Source of the DNA: Pseudogemmobacter bohemicus
GTDB lineage: Bacteria; Pseudomonadota; Alphaproteobacteria; Rhodobacterales; Rhodobacteraceae
Reading direction: 5' to 3'
Assembly: GCF_003290025.1 (NCBI RefSeq)
Contig: NZ_QNHG01000003.1
Span: 522,460-586,459, forward strand
Length of the DNA: 64,000 nt
The translations under genes and the position numbers were made by a program. Below, one piece after another: positions 7,161 through 16,022 of this stretch. The notes under the pieces were generated by a model, which saw only the letters and a list, made by a program, of their open reading frames with translations, was not told the DNA's origin and made no database searches. Numbering within the stretch: the first letter of the stretch is position 1; every line of letters starts with the position of its first letter.

Positions 7161-9323
7161 TCAGAATTTGCCTGCGTTCCAGAACAGGGTCTCGCCCGAA
7201 CTGTCATCCACGCCGTCATTATCGGTCACGATCCAGGCATTGCCCTCATTGTCGAAGGCGAGACCTTCGACCTTGTCGACCACATAGCCATTGGTCAGCG
7301 ATTTCAGCGCGGGGATCAGGTCGAGGACCTCTTCCTTGGCGACAACCGGCAGGGTCTCGCCCAGCTTCACCGGCTTGAGGTCCGCGAGCTTTACGCGGAA
7401 GATCTTTTTCACCAGTGCCGCGTCGCCGATCAGGTTGTCGCGCTCGATGATATAAGCATAGTCGCCCTGCACGGTCAGCTCCGACAGACCCAGCCAGCCT
7501 TCGCCCTTCGGCTCCGGCTTATAGGCGACGGCGCCCCATTCTTTGGTATCAAGATCATAGGCCAACAGCTTGACCTGGCCTTTCGGATCATCCCCCCATT
7601 CGCGCTGCATCGCGACCCAGAGCACATTGCCGACCTTCGCGATGCCTTCGGCGCCAAAGCGGGTCTGATGCGCCAGCAATTCGACCGGCAGCGAGATTTC
7701 TTCCGTGATCTGGCCCTTGTCGTTCACCTGCAGGATGGCATGCGGCACCAATTTCTCGGCATTGCCTTCATTGGCCAGCCAGAAACCGCCTTCGCCATCC
7801 GGGGTCAGCCCCTCGATATCCAGCTTTTGCGCCGGCTGCCCGCCGCGGGTTACGATGGTCTGGCCGATGATCTTCGCAGGGCTTTGCGTGATGTCGATTT
7901 CATAGATCGAGGGCATCGCGGCATAAACGCTGTCCGAGGCCGCAAAGAGACGGCCATCCTTGCCCTCGACCGAGGCCAGCGCACCAAGCGCGCCCCAGCC
8001 GGTCAGTGTCTCCATCCCTGCCGAGGTCAGCATCGGATAGGCTGGCGCGGCATCGGAAAGCTCGTAGATCATCACATGGGCGCGGGCGGCGCCGTCTTCG
8101 CCCAGATCGGCCTCATTGGCGGTGACCAGCAGGTTGCGCGCCGGGATCGCCACCGCACCTTCGGGCGAGATGCCCGAGGGCAGGAGCTGCACCAGCTTCG
8201 GCGCCGCCAGATCGGTCACGTCATAGACCGCCACGACCGAGCCGCGCTCGGACAGCACGAAGAGATAGGGCACATCGCCGAAACGGGCGAATTCCATGCC
8301 CTCTATCTCGACGCCTTTGGCTTTCGAGCGCTTCTCGGGGTAATGGCCGATCCCGACAATCGCATGTTCCAGCGTATTGCCGCTGTCATAGACGACGGTG
8401 CCGTCTTTCTTCCAGATGGTGAAGCCGCGCGAGCCGCCCTTCCAGTCGCCCTCGTTCGAGGTGGCGAAATGCTCGGCGTCGATCCATTTCACCGCATCGG
8501 GTTCGCGCGGGATCGGATCGGTGGTGGTGGTGAAATCCAGCTTGCCGTCGGTTTTGACATCGACATTTTCCAGCACGACCTCGCCGGCAGAGAAATGCGA
8601 CGCCACTTTGCCATCGGCACCGATCACCACGATATGGTTGTTTTCCTGCAGCGTGACGACGATCTCGCCGGCCGCGTTGATGTCAAGAAATTCCGGCTCC
8701 GGATCCTCGCCGCCGACCGCAGCCAGCCCGGTCACGTCAATCTTTTGCAGGCCGGTGCAATCGGCTTCGCCACCGTTCAGCGGCAGTTTGACCACATAGC
8801 CCGCCGGCATCTGCGGCAGGCCGCCATCGCCGGCATTCTCGTCGCGCTCATTCTCGATCGCGACGGCGAGGAAGCTGCCATCGGGGGCCACCGCCACCGA
8901 ATCGGGCTGGCCGCCCAGATCACAGGAGGCGACTTCCTTCGCCGTGGCGAGGTCAATCACCGACAGGCGGCCCGAAGGATTGGTGTAGCTTTCAGAGGTG
9001 TTGACGCCGACAAAAGCCTTGCCTGCGATGATATGGGCGGTGGTCGGCTCGCCATTCAGGTCGATATTCCCCAGGGGTTTCGGGGCTTTGGCATCGGTGA
9101 TGTCGATCAGGCCCACGACGCCCAGCGGGCTGTCGGTATAGATCAGCGTGTTGCCGTCCTCCGACACCGAGATGATCTCGGCCGAGGATTTGCGCGCTTT
9201 GTCCTCACCATCCGCCATATTGGCGATCACCGGGAAAGTCGCGATGCGGTTAAAGCTCTCGGACAAAGCCGGGCTGGCCAGCAGGGCGAAAACGGAAGCG
9301 GCAGAAAGCAGGCGGGGGGTCAT
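7161..9323 (-). CDS. Exported beta-propeller protein, esterase-like activity of phytase family
   Basis: 720 residues with a Sec-type signal peptide (MTPRLLSAASVFALLASPALS), so probably periplasmic. Seen: repeated beta-propeller blades such as GVVGLIDITDAKAPKPLG, VAVAPDGSFLAVAIENE, EIEGMEFARFG and VEGLAFDNEGNAWIVTDND. The EGM/EG-A motifs and the C-terminal DNDGVDDSSGETLFW are typical of the family named for an esterase-like activity of phytase, with a choice-of-anchor-type repeat half in front. The substrate is unknown. Monocistronic, with its own hairpin terminator about 40 bases downstream. Confidence 0.8.
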   Translation of the reverse strand: MTPRLLSAASVFALLASPALSESFNRIATFPVIANMADGEDKARKSSAEIISVSEDGNTLIYTDSPLGVVGLIDITDAKAPKPLGNIDLNGEPTTAHIIAGKAFVGVNTSESYTNPSGRLSVIDLATAKEVASCDLGGQPDSVAVAPDGSFLAVAIENERDENAGDGGLPQMPAGYVVKLPLNGGEADCTGLQKIDVTGLAAVGGEDPEPEFLDINAAGEIVVTLQENNHIVVIGADGKVASHFSAGEVVLENVDVKTDGKLDFTTTTDPIPREPDAVKWIDAEHFATSNEGDWKGGSRGFTIWKKDGTVVYDSGNTLEHAIVGIGHYPEKRSKAKGVEIEGMEFARFGDVPYLFVLSERGSVVAVYDVTDLAAPKLVQLLPSGISPEGAVAIPARNLLVTANEADLGEDGAARAHVMIYELSDAAPAYPMLTSAGMETLTGWGALGALASVEGKDGRLFAASDSVYAAMPSIYEIDITQSPAKIIGQTIVTRGGQPAQKLDIEGLTPDGEGGFWLANEGNAEKLVPHAILQVNDKGQITEEISLPVELLAHQTRFGAEGIAKVGNVLWVAMQREWGDDPKGQVKLLAYDLDTKEWGAVAYKPEPKGEGWLGLSELTVQGDYAYIIERDNLIGDAALVKKIFRVKLADLKPVKLGETLPVVAKEEVLDLIPALKSLTNGYVVDKVEGLAFDNEGNAWIVTDNDGVDDSSGETLFWNAGKF

Positions 9324-9415
9324 ATCATCACCTCAGGTCGATTCAACCCGTTACCTAAGGCGCGAATGCAACAGGGGGGTGAAGGTTCAGGCAGACCAGA
9401 CAGACGGGCCCGGGG

Positions 9416-10459
9416 TCACAGCCATTTCTTCCAGCGGAAGAACAGCCAGGGCGCCACCGCCGAGGTCACCATCATCACCAAAGCCGCCGGATAACCCCAT
9501 TTCACCGCAAGCTCCGGCATATATTCGAAATTCATGCCGTAGATGCTGGCGATCAGGGTCGGCGGCAGGAAGACGAAGGCCACGACCGAGAAGACCTTGA
9601 TGATGTCGGACTGGCGGATATTGATCACGCCCAGTGTCGCATCCAGCTGGAAGCGCACCTTTTCCGCCTGGACCGCCGCCACCTCGCGCAAGGAGCGCAC
9701 GTCATGGATCAGGCTTTTCAGCTGGTCGCGGTCGATCCCCTTCAGCGCCTCTTTCGCCCCCATGGCCCCGGGGACGGAAAGGAAGCCCAGCACCCGCTGA
9801 ATGGTCGCGAGGCTTTCATTGATCTTGCCGTTGCGGTCTTCGGCGGTGCCGATCCGGGTCACCACGCCGGAAAGCGCGTCACTCGCGGCCTGGCGGCTGT
9901 CAAAGATCGTCTTTGACAGATCATCCAGCTGGCGGGCCTCGTTTTCCAGAATATCGGCCAGACGGTCGACCATCGCCTCCATCAGCCCGAGAAAGGTCGC
10001 GATCCCGGTCGAACAGGGCGTGTCATGGCGCGCCGCCCAATCGGCGAAAAACGCGAATGATCCGGGGCGGTGGTAATGCACCGTCACCAGCCGGCCGGGC
10101 TGCACCATGAAGGTGACGGGGCCGATCATCAGTGCTTTCATATCGGGCGAGGCCAGCACCTGGGCGGTCAGATACAGAACCCCGTCCTCGAGATAGATCC
10201 GCGAAGAGGGTTCGATCTCCTGCATATCCTCGCGGGTCGGAATGCCAAAGCCGAGCGCGGTCTCGATCAGGTCTTCCTCGGCATGGGTCGGTGCCTCGAT
10301 GTCGATCCAGACCATGTCGCGCAGGGCTGCGGTCGCGGCCGTTTTGTCAGCGCTCAGAACCGGTGTTTCCGGGCTGAGCCTGCCAAAACTCGCGGGGATG
10401 AATTTCTCGGGCGGTATGGAGGCCAGCCGCATGCCCTGGCTCTGGAAGCCTCTGATCAT
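9416..10459 (-). CDS. corA: CorA family magnesium/divalent metal transporter
   Basis: 347 residues, normal for CorA. Seen: acidic cytoplasmic N-terminal domain, long helix region (SLREVAAVQAEKVRFQLDATLG), and two C-terminal transmembrane helices flanking the selectivity signature YGMNFEYMPE, followed by the basic end FRWKKWL. CorA forms a homopentameric inner-membrane channel for Mg2+ (also Co2+ and Ni2+). The metal actually carried cannot be decided here; a ZntB-like Zn2+ carrier would normally show a GxN variant with different flanks. Apparently monocistronic. Confidence 0.92.
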   Translation of the reverse strand: MIRGFQSQGMRLASIPPEKFIPASFGRLSPETPVLSADKTAATAALRDMVWIDIEAPTHAEEDLIETALGFGIPTREDMQEIEPSSRIYLEDGVLYLTAQVLASPDMKALMIGPVTFMVQPGRLVTVHYHRPGSFAFFADWAARHDTPCSTGIATFLGLMEAMVDRLADILENEARQLDDLSKTIFDSRQAASDALSGVVTRIGTAEDRNGKINESLATIQRVLGFLSVPGAMGAKEALKGIDRDQLKSLIHDVRSLREVAAVQAEKVRFQLDATLGVINIRQSDIIKVFSVVAFVFLPPTLIASIYGMNFEYMPELAVKWGYPAALVMMVTSAVAPWLFFRWKKWL

Positions 10460-10526
10460 AACGCCCGTCCCCGTAAGCTGCCTGCGCCACGGGCAGAGAG
10501 TAGCGCTGCATCGCGGCAGAGGAAAG

Positions 10527-10552
10527 CCCGGGCCCGCGAGGGCGGGTCCGGG
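10527..10552 (-). terminator. GC-rich hairpin after the FadJ-type gene
   Basis: CCCGG/CCGGG and CCCGC/GCGGG arms with one internal mismatch, then CTTTCC on the minus strand. It lies just beyond the stop at 10569, at the end of the long leftward beta-oxidation operon. Confidence 0.45.
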
Positions 10553-10568
10553 TGGTGTCCGAGGCGCT

Positions 10569-12755
10569 TCAGGCCGCTTTGGTCGCGCCCGGCTGGCCGT
10601 AGAAACTCGTGCCTTTTGCCGCCATGTCGCGCAGCAGGGCAGGCGCCTCGAACCGCCGCCCGAATTGCGCGGTCAGCTCGCGGCAGATATGGACGGCGCG
10701 CTCTGCCCCGATGATGTCGAGCCAGCCGAAAGGCCCGCCCGACCAGGGCGCAAAGCCCCAGCCAAGGATCGCGCCGACATCGCCCTCACGGATATCGGTC
10801 AGCACGCCTTCCTCCAGCGCGCGCACCGCCTCCAGCACCTGGGCCATCAACAGCCGGTGCTGCACATCGGCGAGCGAAAGCTGCACCTTGTCGAGCGGAT
10901 ATTTCTGCGCGAGCCCCTCCCAGAGTCCAAGCCGCTCGCCCTTGTCGCTATAGTCGTAGAAGCCGGCATTGTTCTTGCGACCCAGACGGCCCTGGTCGGC
11001 CATCCAGAAGATCACCTTATCGACCGCCTCATCAGGATAGTCGGCCCCCATCGCGGCTTTGGTGGCTTTCGCGATCTTGACGCCCAGCTCGATCGAGGTC
11101 TCATCGACCAGCTGCAGCGGCCCGAGCGGCATCCCGAGCAGCTTTGCGGCATTCTCGATCAACGCCGGCTCGACGCCTTCCGCGACCATGCGGATGCCCT
11201 CGTTGATATAGGGAATGATGCAGCGATTGGCGTAGAAGAAGCGCGCATCATTCACCACAATCGGCGTCTTGCGGATCTGGCGCACGAAATCGAGCGCCTT
11301 CGCCACCGCGCGGTCACCGGTCTGTTTGCCGCGAATGATCTCGACCAGCATCATCTTGTCGACGGGGCTGAAGAAGTGGATGCCGATGTAATTCTCTGGC
11401 TGCGACGAGGCCGCGGCGAGGCCGGTGATCGGCAGGGTCGAGGTATTGGTGGCGAAGATCACCTCCGGCCCGGCGGCCTCTTCGGCCAGTTTCGTCACGC
11501 CAGCCTTGACTTTCGGGTCCTCAAACACCGCCTCGACGATCAGATCGACGCCTTTCAGCTGCGCGTAATCGGTGGTGGCGGTGATGCGACCCAGCACTTC
11601 GGCCTTCTTCTCCGCCGTGACCTTGCCGCGTTTCATGCCCTTGTCGAGCAGGCCTTCCGAATGGGCGCGACCGCGATCCGCCGCTTCTTGCGTGGCGTCG
11701 ATCAGCACGACCTCGATGCCGGCATTGGCGGCGACCCAGGCGATCCCGGCGCCCATCATGCCCGCACCCAGCACACCGAGCTTTTTCACCGTCTGATCCG
11801 CCACCTGCGGCCGGTTCGCGCCTTTCTCAAGCGCCTCTTTGTTGATGAACAAGGACCGGATCATCGCCGAGGAAGACGGGTTCAGGAGCACCGAGGTGAA
11901 CTGCCGCGCCTCGATCTTCAGCGCCTGGTCGAAGGGCACCAGCGAGCCTTCATACACCGCAGAGAGCAGCGCCTTCGCCGCCGGGAACACGCCCTGCGTC
12001 TTCCCGTTCACCATGGCCGAGGCGCCCACAAAGGTCATAAACCCTGCCGGATGATAGGGCGCGCCGCCGGGGAATTTATAGCCTTTGTCATCCCAGGGCT
12101 TGACCAGATCGGCGTCTTTCGCGGCCAGAACCCAGGCTTTCGCCGTCGCGATCAAGGTGTCCGGCGCGACCACCTCGTCAATCAGCCCCGCCGCTTTCGC
12201 GGATTTCGGATCCGAGAGCTTGCCCTCCAGCAGGATGGGCGCCGCCATCATCGCGCCGAGCTTTCTGGATACCCGCGTGGTGCCACCGCCGCCCGGGAAG
12301 ATGCCGACCATGATCTCCGGCAGCCCGATCTTCGCCTTCGGATTGTCGGCGGCAAAGATGCGATGGGTGGCCAGCGGCAGCTCCAGCCCGATCCCCAGAG
12401 CGGTGCCGGGCAGCGCCGCGACGATGGGCTTCCCGCCTTTCTTCGTCCTGAAATCCATGCCGGCGAGTTCGATCTTGCGTAAAACGCCATGCATCTGCAT
12501 CACGCCGTCAAAGATCGCCTGGGCGCCGCCCGCCCGCATATTCGCCAGCACATTCAGATCCATCCCCCCGGCAAAATCCTTTTTGCCAGAGGTGATCACT
12601 ACGCCCTTCACGTCCGCATCGGCCAGCGCCCGGTCGATCAGCACATCGAGTTCCGCAAAGCCGGCCATCGACATCACATTCATCGACTTCGCCGCAACAT
12701 TCCAGGTGATGGTCGCCACGCCGTCCGTGTCGAGATCCCAGATGAAATCAGCCAT
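10569..12755 (-). CDS. fadJ: Multifunctional fatty-acid oxidation enzyme (enoyl-CoA hydratase / 3-hydroxyacyl-CoA dehydrogenase)
   Basis: 728 residues with the FadB/FadJ domain order. Seen: N-terminal crotonase domain (GTALGIGLELPLATHRI near residue 115, GLPEIMVGIFPGGGGTTR near 140), then a Rossmann domain (GVLGAGMMGAGIAWVAA near 315) and the dehydrogenase C-terminal domains (IHFFSPVDKMMLVEI, GRLGRKNNAGFYDY). Catalyses the two middle steps of beta-oxidation in the cytoplasm. Start placed at MADFIWDLD (12755) with GGGAGAGG upstream; it overlaps the cupin stop by eight bases. Last gene of a tightly packed operon after thiolase and cupin. Confidence 0.93.
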   Translation of the reverse strand: MADFIWDLDTDGVATITWNVAAKSMNVMSMAGFAELDVLIDRALADADVKGVVITSGKKDFAGGMDLNVLANMRAGGAQAIFDGVMQMHGVLRKIELAGMDFRTKKGGKPIVAALPGTALGIGLELPLATHRIFAADNPKAKIGLPEIMVGIFPGGGGTTRVSRKLGAMMAAPILLEGKLSDPKSAKAAGLIDEVVAPDTLIATAKAWVLAAKDADLVKPWDDKGYKFPGGAPYHPAGFMTFVGASAMVNGKTQGVFPAAKALLSAVYEGSLVPFDQALKIEARQFTSVLLNPSSSAMIRSLFINKEALEKGANRPQVADQTVKKLGVLGAGMMGAGIAWVAANAGIEVVLIDATQEAADRGRAHSEGLLDKGMKRGKVTAEKKAEVLGRITATTDYAQLKGVDLIVEAVFEDPKVKAGVTKLAEEAAGPEVIFATNTSTLPITGLAAASSQPENYIGIHFFSPVDKMMLVEIIRGKQTGDRAVAKALDFVRQIRKTPIVVNDARFFYANRCIIPYINEGIRMVAEGVEPALIENAAKLLGMPLGPLQLVDETSIELGVKIAKATKAAMGADYPDEAVDKVIFWMADQGRLGRKNNAGFYDYSDKGERLGLWEGLAQKYPLDKVQLSLADVQHRLLMAQVLEAVRALEEGVLTDIREGDVGAILGWGFAPWSGGPFGWLDIIGAERAVHICRELTAQFGRRFEAPALLRDMAAKGTSFYGQPGATKAA

Positions 12756-13230
12756 TTTCCTCTCCCTCGGGCGTCCAGGGGCGCCCGTCTTTATGGGTGT
12801 AAACTGCGGTGCCATCCGTGACGGTCAGCACCATGTCGACATCTGAATAGGTCACCACTTCCTCGCGGGCTTTCGAGCCGACCACGAGGAACACCGCCGG
12901 CGTATCGCCCCGGTTGATGAAGTGGTGACCATCCGGCGCAGCCGCCGGAAAGCCCGCGCAGTCGCCGATGCGCATGATCTCTTCACCGTCATCGGTGACC
13001 ATCACGCATTCGCCGGCGACGATCATCACGAATTCATCCTCGGCCCTGTGCCAGTGGCGCAATGAGGACAGCGCCCCCGGCTTCAGCGTCACCAGATTTA
13101 CGCCGAACTGCGTCAGCCCGGCCGCCTGGCCAAGCCGGAGCGATGAGCGCCCCTCCACCATCTCCGCATAGGGCGAGGGGTAGATGGAACCGGTCTTGAC
13201 CGGCACCTTTGCCAGGTCGAGCTTCTTCAT
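12748..13230 (-). CDS. Cupin domain protein
   Basis: 160 residues, single cupin barrel. Seen: RHWHRAEDEFVMIVAGE around residue 60, the first cupin metal-binding motif, and GHHFINRGDTPAVFLVVGS near residue 100, the second. Such small cupins bind a metal and act as sugar-like isomerases, dioxygenases or sensors; nothing here decides which. The start codon overlaps the thiolase stop (TGATG) and its own end overlaps the FadJ start, so it is translated as part of the beta-oxidation operon. Its job there is unknown. Confidence 0.85.
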   Translation of the reverse strand: MKKLDLAKVPVKTGSIYPSPYAEMVEGRSSLRLGQAAGLTQFGVNLVTLKPGALSSLRHWHRAEDEFVMIVAGECVMVTDDGEEIMRIGDCAGFPAAAPDGHHFINRGDTPAVFLVVGSKAREEVVTYSDVDMVLTVTDGTAVYTHKDGRPWTPEGEENG

Positions 13231-14441
13231 CAGACCCTCTCGATGATGGTCGCGGCGCCCATGCCTGATGCGATGCAGAGCGTGGCGAGGCCGAGGTTGA
13301 GGTCGCGCCGCTCCATCTCATCAAGCAGCGTGCCGATGATGATCGCGCCCGAGGCCCCCAGCGGGTGACCCATTGCGATGGCACCGCCATTGACGTTGAC
13401 GCGATCAGACGAGACTTTGAACGCCTGCATGAAGCGCAGCACCACGGCGGCAAAGGCCTCATTCACCTCGAAAAGGTCAATGTCACCGATCTTCAGGCCA
13501 GAATCCTTCAGGATCTTTTCGGTCACCGGCACCGGCCCTGTCAGCATGATCGTCGGATCGGTGCCGATCTTGGCGGTGGCGCGGATGCGGGCGCGGGGCT
13601 TCAGCCCATGCGCGCGGCCGAATTCTGCAGTGCCGATCAGCACCGCTGCGGCGCCGTCCACAATGCCCGAAGAGTTCCCGGCATGGTGGATATGGTTCAC
13701 CCGCTCCAGCTCGGGATATTTCATCATGGCGAGTTTGTCGAAGCCGGGCATCGCCTCGCCCATATCCCTGAAGCTGGCTTTCAGCTGGCCCAGAGCCTCG
13801 GCGGTGGTGCCGGGGCGCATATATTCGTCATGGTCGAGGATCATCAGCCCGTTGATGTCACGCACAGGCACGATGGATTTCGCGAAACGCTTATCCGCCC
13901 AGGCCGCCGCCGCCCGTGCCTGGCTTTCCGCCGCCAGCCGATCCGCCTCATCGCGCGAGAATCCGAATTTCGTGGCGATGATATCCGCCGAAATCCCTTG
14001 CGGCACGAAATGGGTCTTAAAGGTCAGCGCCGGGTCGACCGCAATCGCCGCCCCGTCCGAGCCCATGGCGACACGGCTCATCATCTCGACGCCGCCGGCG
14101 ATATAGGCCTCTCCCGCCCCCGCCTTCACCTGATTGGCGGCGAGGTTCACCGCCTCCATCCCGGAGGCGCAGAAGCGGTTGATCGAAAGGCCCGGGATCC
14201 GCTCATCCAGATCGGAAAGCAGCACCGCCGAGCGTGCGAGACATCCCCCCTGTTCGCCGACCTGGGTGACATTGCCCCAGATCACATCCTCGACCGCATG
14301 CCCCTGCAACCCGTTGCGGGTTTTGACCGCATTCAGCATCTGCGCCGAGAGCGCGACCGAGGTGACCTCGTGTAATGCGCCATCCGGGCGCCCACGCCCA
14401 CGCGGGCTGCGCAAAGCGTCGTAAATATAGGCCTCTGTCAT
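13230..14441 (-). CDS. Acetyl-CoA C-acyltransferase (thiolase, FadA-type)
   Basis: About 403 residues with all thiolase signatures. Seen: nucleophilic Cys near residue 91 in NRFCASGMEAV, the HHAGNSSGIVDGAA loop, NGGAIAMGHPLGASGA, and the second catalytic Cys in LCIASGMGAA. Performs the last step of beta-oxidation, thiolytic cleavage of a 3-ketoacyl-CoA. The start is the ATG at 14441, preceded by GGAGGAGA; upstream in-frame codons read into the end of the yidD-like gene. With FadJ immediately downstream it forms the classic beta-oxidation pair. Confidence 0.93.
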   Translation of the reverse strand: MTEAYIYDALRSPRGRGRPDGALHEVTSVALSAQMLNAVKTRNGLQGHAVEDVIWGNVTQVGEQGGCLARSAVLLSDLDERIPGLSINRFCASGMEAVNLAANQVKAGAGEAYIAGGVEMMSRVAMGSDGAAIAVDPALTFKTHFVPQGISADIIATKFGFSRDEADRLAAESQARAAAAWADKRFAKSIVPVRDINGLMILDHDEYMRPGTTAEALGQLKASFRDMGEAMPGFDKLAMMKYPELERVNHIHHAGNSSGIVDGAAAVLIGTAEFGRAHGLKPRARIRATAKIGTDPTIMLTGPVPVTEKILKDSGLKIGDIDLFEVNEAFAAVVLRFMQAFKVSSDRVNVNGGAIAMGHPLGASGAIIIGTLLDEMERRDLNLGLATLCIASGMGAATIIERV

Positions 14442-14458
14442 CTTCTCTCCTCCATCTG

Positions 14459-14848
14459 TCACGGGCCGCCACACTCACAGGGCAGGTCGCAATCCGGCGC
14501 CGATTTCCTGCCGATGAGGCTACAGCCATGTGAGCTGCCACAGTCGCAACAAGGCGTACAGGGATCGCCGCACCAGTCCAGTTTGCTGTTCTTCAGCTCG
14601 TTCCTGCCCGTGACTTTCCTGGGCTTGCGGGAAATACGCAACGATACCGCTGCGTCACGACAACCGGCAAAGCGTGTGCGGATCAGAGGGATGGCGGCGA
14701 TCGCACCATGGGTTCCGATCACCTCTTTCGCATAGCCCGAACAGCCGGTGCCGCCATGCAGCACGCGATAAGCACAGGCATACCCTTTGCGCGGCGAGAG
14801 ATGGCGCTGATACAGCCCGATCAGCCAGAGCACCAGCCGCGACAGCAT
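14459..14848 (-). CDS. yidD: YidD-like membrane protein insertion efficiency factor with Cys-rich tail
   Basis: 129 residues. Seen: N-terminal hydrophobic/amphipathic segment MLSRLVLWLIGLYQRHLSPRKG followed by CAYRVLHGGTGCSGYAKEVI, which matches the YidD pattern (LYQR.ISP...C.Y.PTCS.YA.EAI) with changes: PTCS is replaced by GTGCSG. Classical YidD proteins are about 70 to 85 residues; here another 50 or so follow, containing CGDPCTPCCDCGSSHGC and a CDLPCECGG end, about ten cysteines. Known role of the family: inner-membrane partner of YidC in membrane protein insertion. It sits in the beta-oxidation operon, three bases after the GST gene and 17 before thiolase. The Cys cluster could bind metal (inference). 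Confidence 0.75.
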   Translation of the reverse strand: MLSRLVLWLIGLYQRHLSPRKGYACAYRVLHGGTGCSGYAKEVIGTHGAIAAIPLIRTRFAGCRDAAVSLRISRKPRKVTGRNELKNSKLDWCGDPCTPCCDCGSSHGCSLIGRKSAPDCDLPCECGGP

Positions 14849-14851
14849 GGC

Positions 14852-15487
14852 TCAGCCCCGGTCTGATGGGTTGCCGGGCATAAGGTCATAAGGGTGCTTC
14901 CAGCCCGGCAAACCTGCGATACGGTCCAGCCAGCGGGCAATATCGGGCCAGTCGTCGCGTGAAAATCCAAAGGGCTCGGGGTAGTAGAGGTACGAGCAGA
15001 GTGAGAGATCCGCGATGGTGGGGGCTGCGCCAACCATCCAGTCGCGTGTGACGAGATGGTCGTTCAGCACAGAACAGGCTGATTTCAGCCGCGCCTGCTG
15101 GAAGGCAATCACCTCCTGGGGGCGTTTCTCGGGTTTCAGAAAGTTTATCAGAAACCGTGTGGTGCCGATCTGGCCCGAAAATTTGTGATTGTCCCAGAAC
15201 AGCCAGCGGAGGATTTCGTCGGCCTCATCCGGGCTGGTGCCGCCCATTTGCCCGGTGACTTGTGCCAGATGGGTGAGCATGACGCCGGACTGGGTAAAGA
15301 GCCTGGAGCCGAGGCGAAGGACCGGCACTTCGCCCATCGGGTTGATCTCGCGAAATGCCTCGCCGCGTGCCTCGCCGTGGAAGAAGTCGACGAAGACCGG
15401 TTGCCAGCGGGTGCCGGTCAGGCTGAGCATCAGCGCAACCTTATAGGCATTGCCGCTTTCGCCGAAACACCAGAGTTGAGCTGTCAT
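14852..15487 (-). CDS. Glutathione S-transferase family protein
   Basis: 211 residues. Seen: thioredoxin-like N-terminal domain starting LWCFGESGNAYKVALML, with the cis-Pro/glutathione site motif GEVPVLRLGSRLFTQSGVML near residue 55, and an all-helical C-terminal domain with APTIADLSLCSYLYYPEPFG. Soluble GST-fold enzyme, probably conjugating or isomerising an electrophilic substrate with glutathione. Heads the tight GST-yidD-thiolase-cupin-fadJ run, so it may deal with by-products of acyl-CoA metabolism (inference from context). Confidence 0.88.
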   Translation of the reverse strand: MTAQLWCFGESGNAYKVALMLSLTGTRWQPVFVDFFHGEARGEAFREINPMGEVPVLRLGSRLFTQSGVMLTHLAQVTGQMGGTSPDEADEILRWLFWDNHKFSGQIGTTRFLINFLKPEKRPQEVIAFQQARLKSACSVLNDHLVTRDWMVGAAPTIADLSLCSYLYYPEPFGFSRDDWPDIARWLDRIAGLPGWKHPYDLMPGNPSDRG

Positions 15488-15535
15488 GCCTCGTCTCCTC
15501 TGACTGCGGACGGAGGCGGGGGTTTCACACCCCGC

Positions 15536-15766
15536 GCCCCCGTGGAGTATTTAAGTCAAGAGGAAGAGGAATTATTAACCTTCCTCCTGCTATTCTTTCG
15601 CTGCGGTACAGGCTGGAGAGCCGATGACCGCTCAAGGGGAAGTCCCGCTCCGGTGATACGCATAGCCAAAGCGTTAAGGGTCCGGGGCGGGATGACCTAT
15701 CAAGGATTTATCTGTTCCATTTCCTCTTGACCCAAATACTCCCCCGCCGGAGGCGTTCCCCGGCCG
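15536..15766. repeat. Inverted pair of GAGTATTT...TCAAGAGGAA intergenic repeats
   Basis: GTGGAGTATTTAAGTCAAGA and onward (from about 15540) recurs on the opposite strand near 15710-15750, as TTCCTCTTGACCCAAATACT when read forward. The two copies face each other about 140 bases apart in the gap before the 71-residue gene. Nothing coding is evident between them; they look like a short dispersed intergenic repeat family. Confidence 0.5.
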
Positions 15767-15780
15767 CAAACGGCACAGCC

Positions 15781-15996
15781 TCACCTTTTCCGCGCGTCGA
15801 GTTCCGAATTGAACAGTCTCAGCCGGTGGGTGAGTTTTTCCGTATCGGTCACCGAGTCGAAATTCTCGAAGAGGAAAGACAGCGCCTCGCCCTCATCGAG
15901 GCCGGCATCAAAGGCGAAACGTTTCAGCCGGCGGTAGCCGTCCTCGGTCATTGCGACGGGAAAGCGGCGGGTCAGGCGGAAGCGTTTCGGCATCAT
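15781..15996 (-). CDS. Small conserved protein of unknown function
   Basis: 71 residues, no domain recognised by name. Seen: basic start MMPKRFRLTRRFPVAMTED, then a helical, acidic segment DEGEALSFLFENFDSVTD and the end FNSELDARKR. From memory, near-identical small proteins occur beside acyl-CoA dehydrogenase genes in Rhodobacteraceae, which supports a real gene. It follows the acyl-CoA dehydrogenase by 26 bases in the same direction, so the two are probably co-transcribed. The start could be either of the two adjacent ATGs. Confidence 0.7.
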   Translation of the reverse strand: MMPKRFRLTRRFPVAMTEDGYRRLKRFAFDAGLDEGEALSFLFENFDSVTDTEKLTHRLRLFNSELDARKR

Positions 15997-16022
15997 TCTC
16001 TCCGGGATGGTCTGGCCGCAGT

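Noticed and set aside
7032-9494. 820-codon open frame opposite the esterase-like gene
   Set aside because: Same antisense artefact; His/Arg/Gly-rich with no motif, opposite a protein with signal peptide and clear blades.
10242-12482. 746-codon frame opposite the FadJ-type gene
   Set aside because: Antisense shadow; the minus strand has complete hydratase and dehydrogenase motifs.
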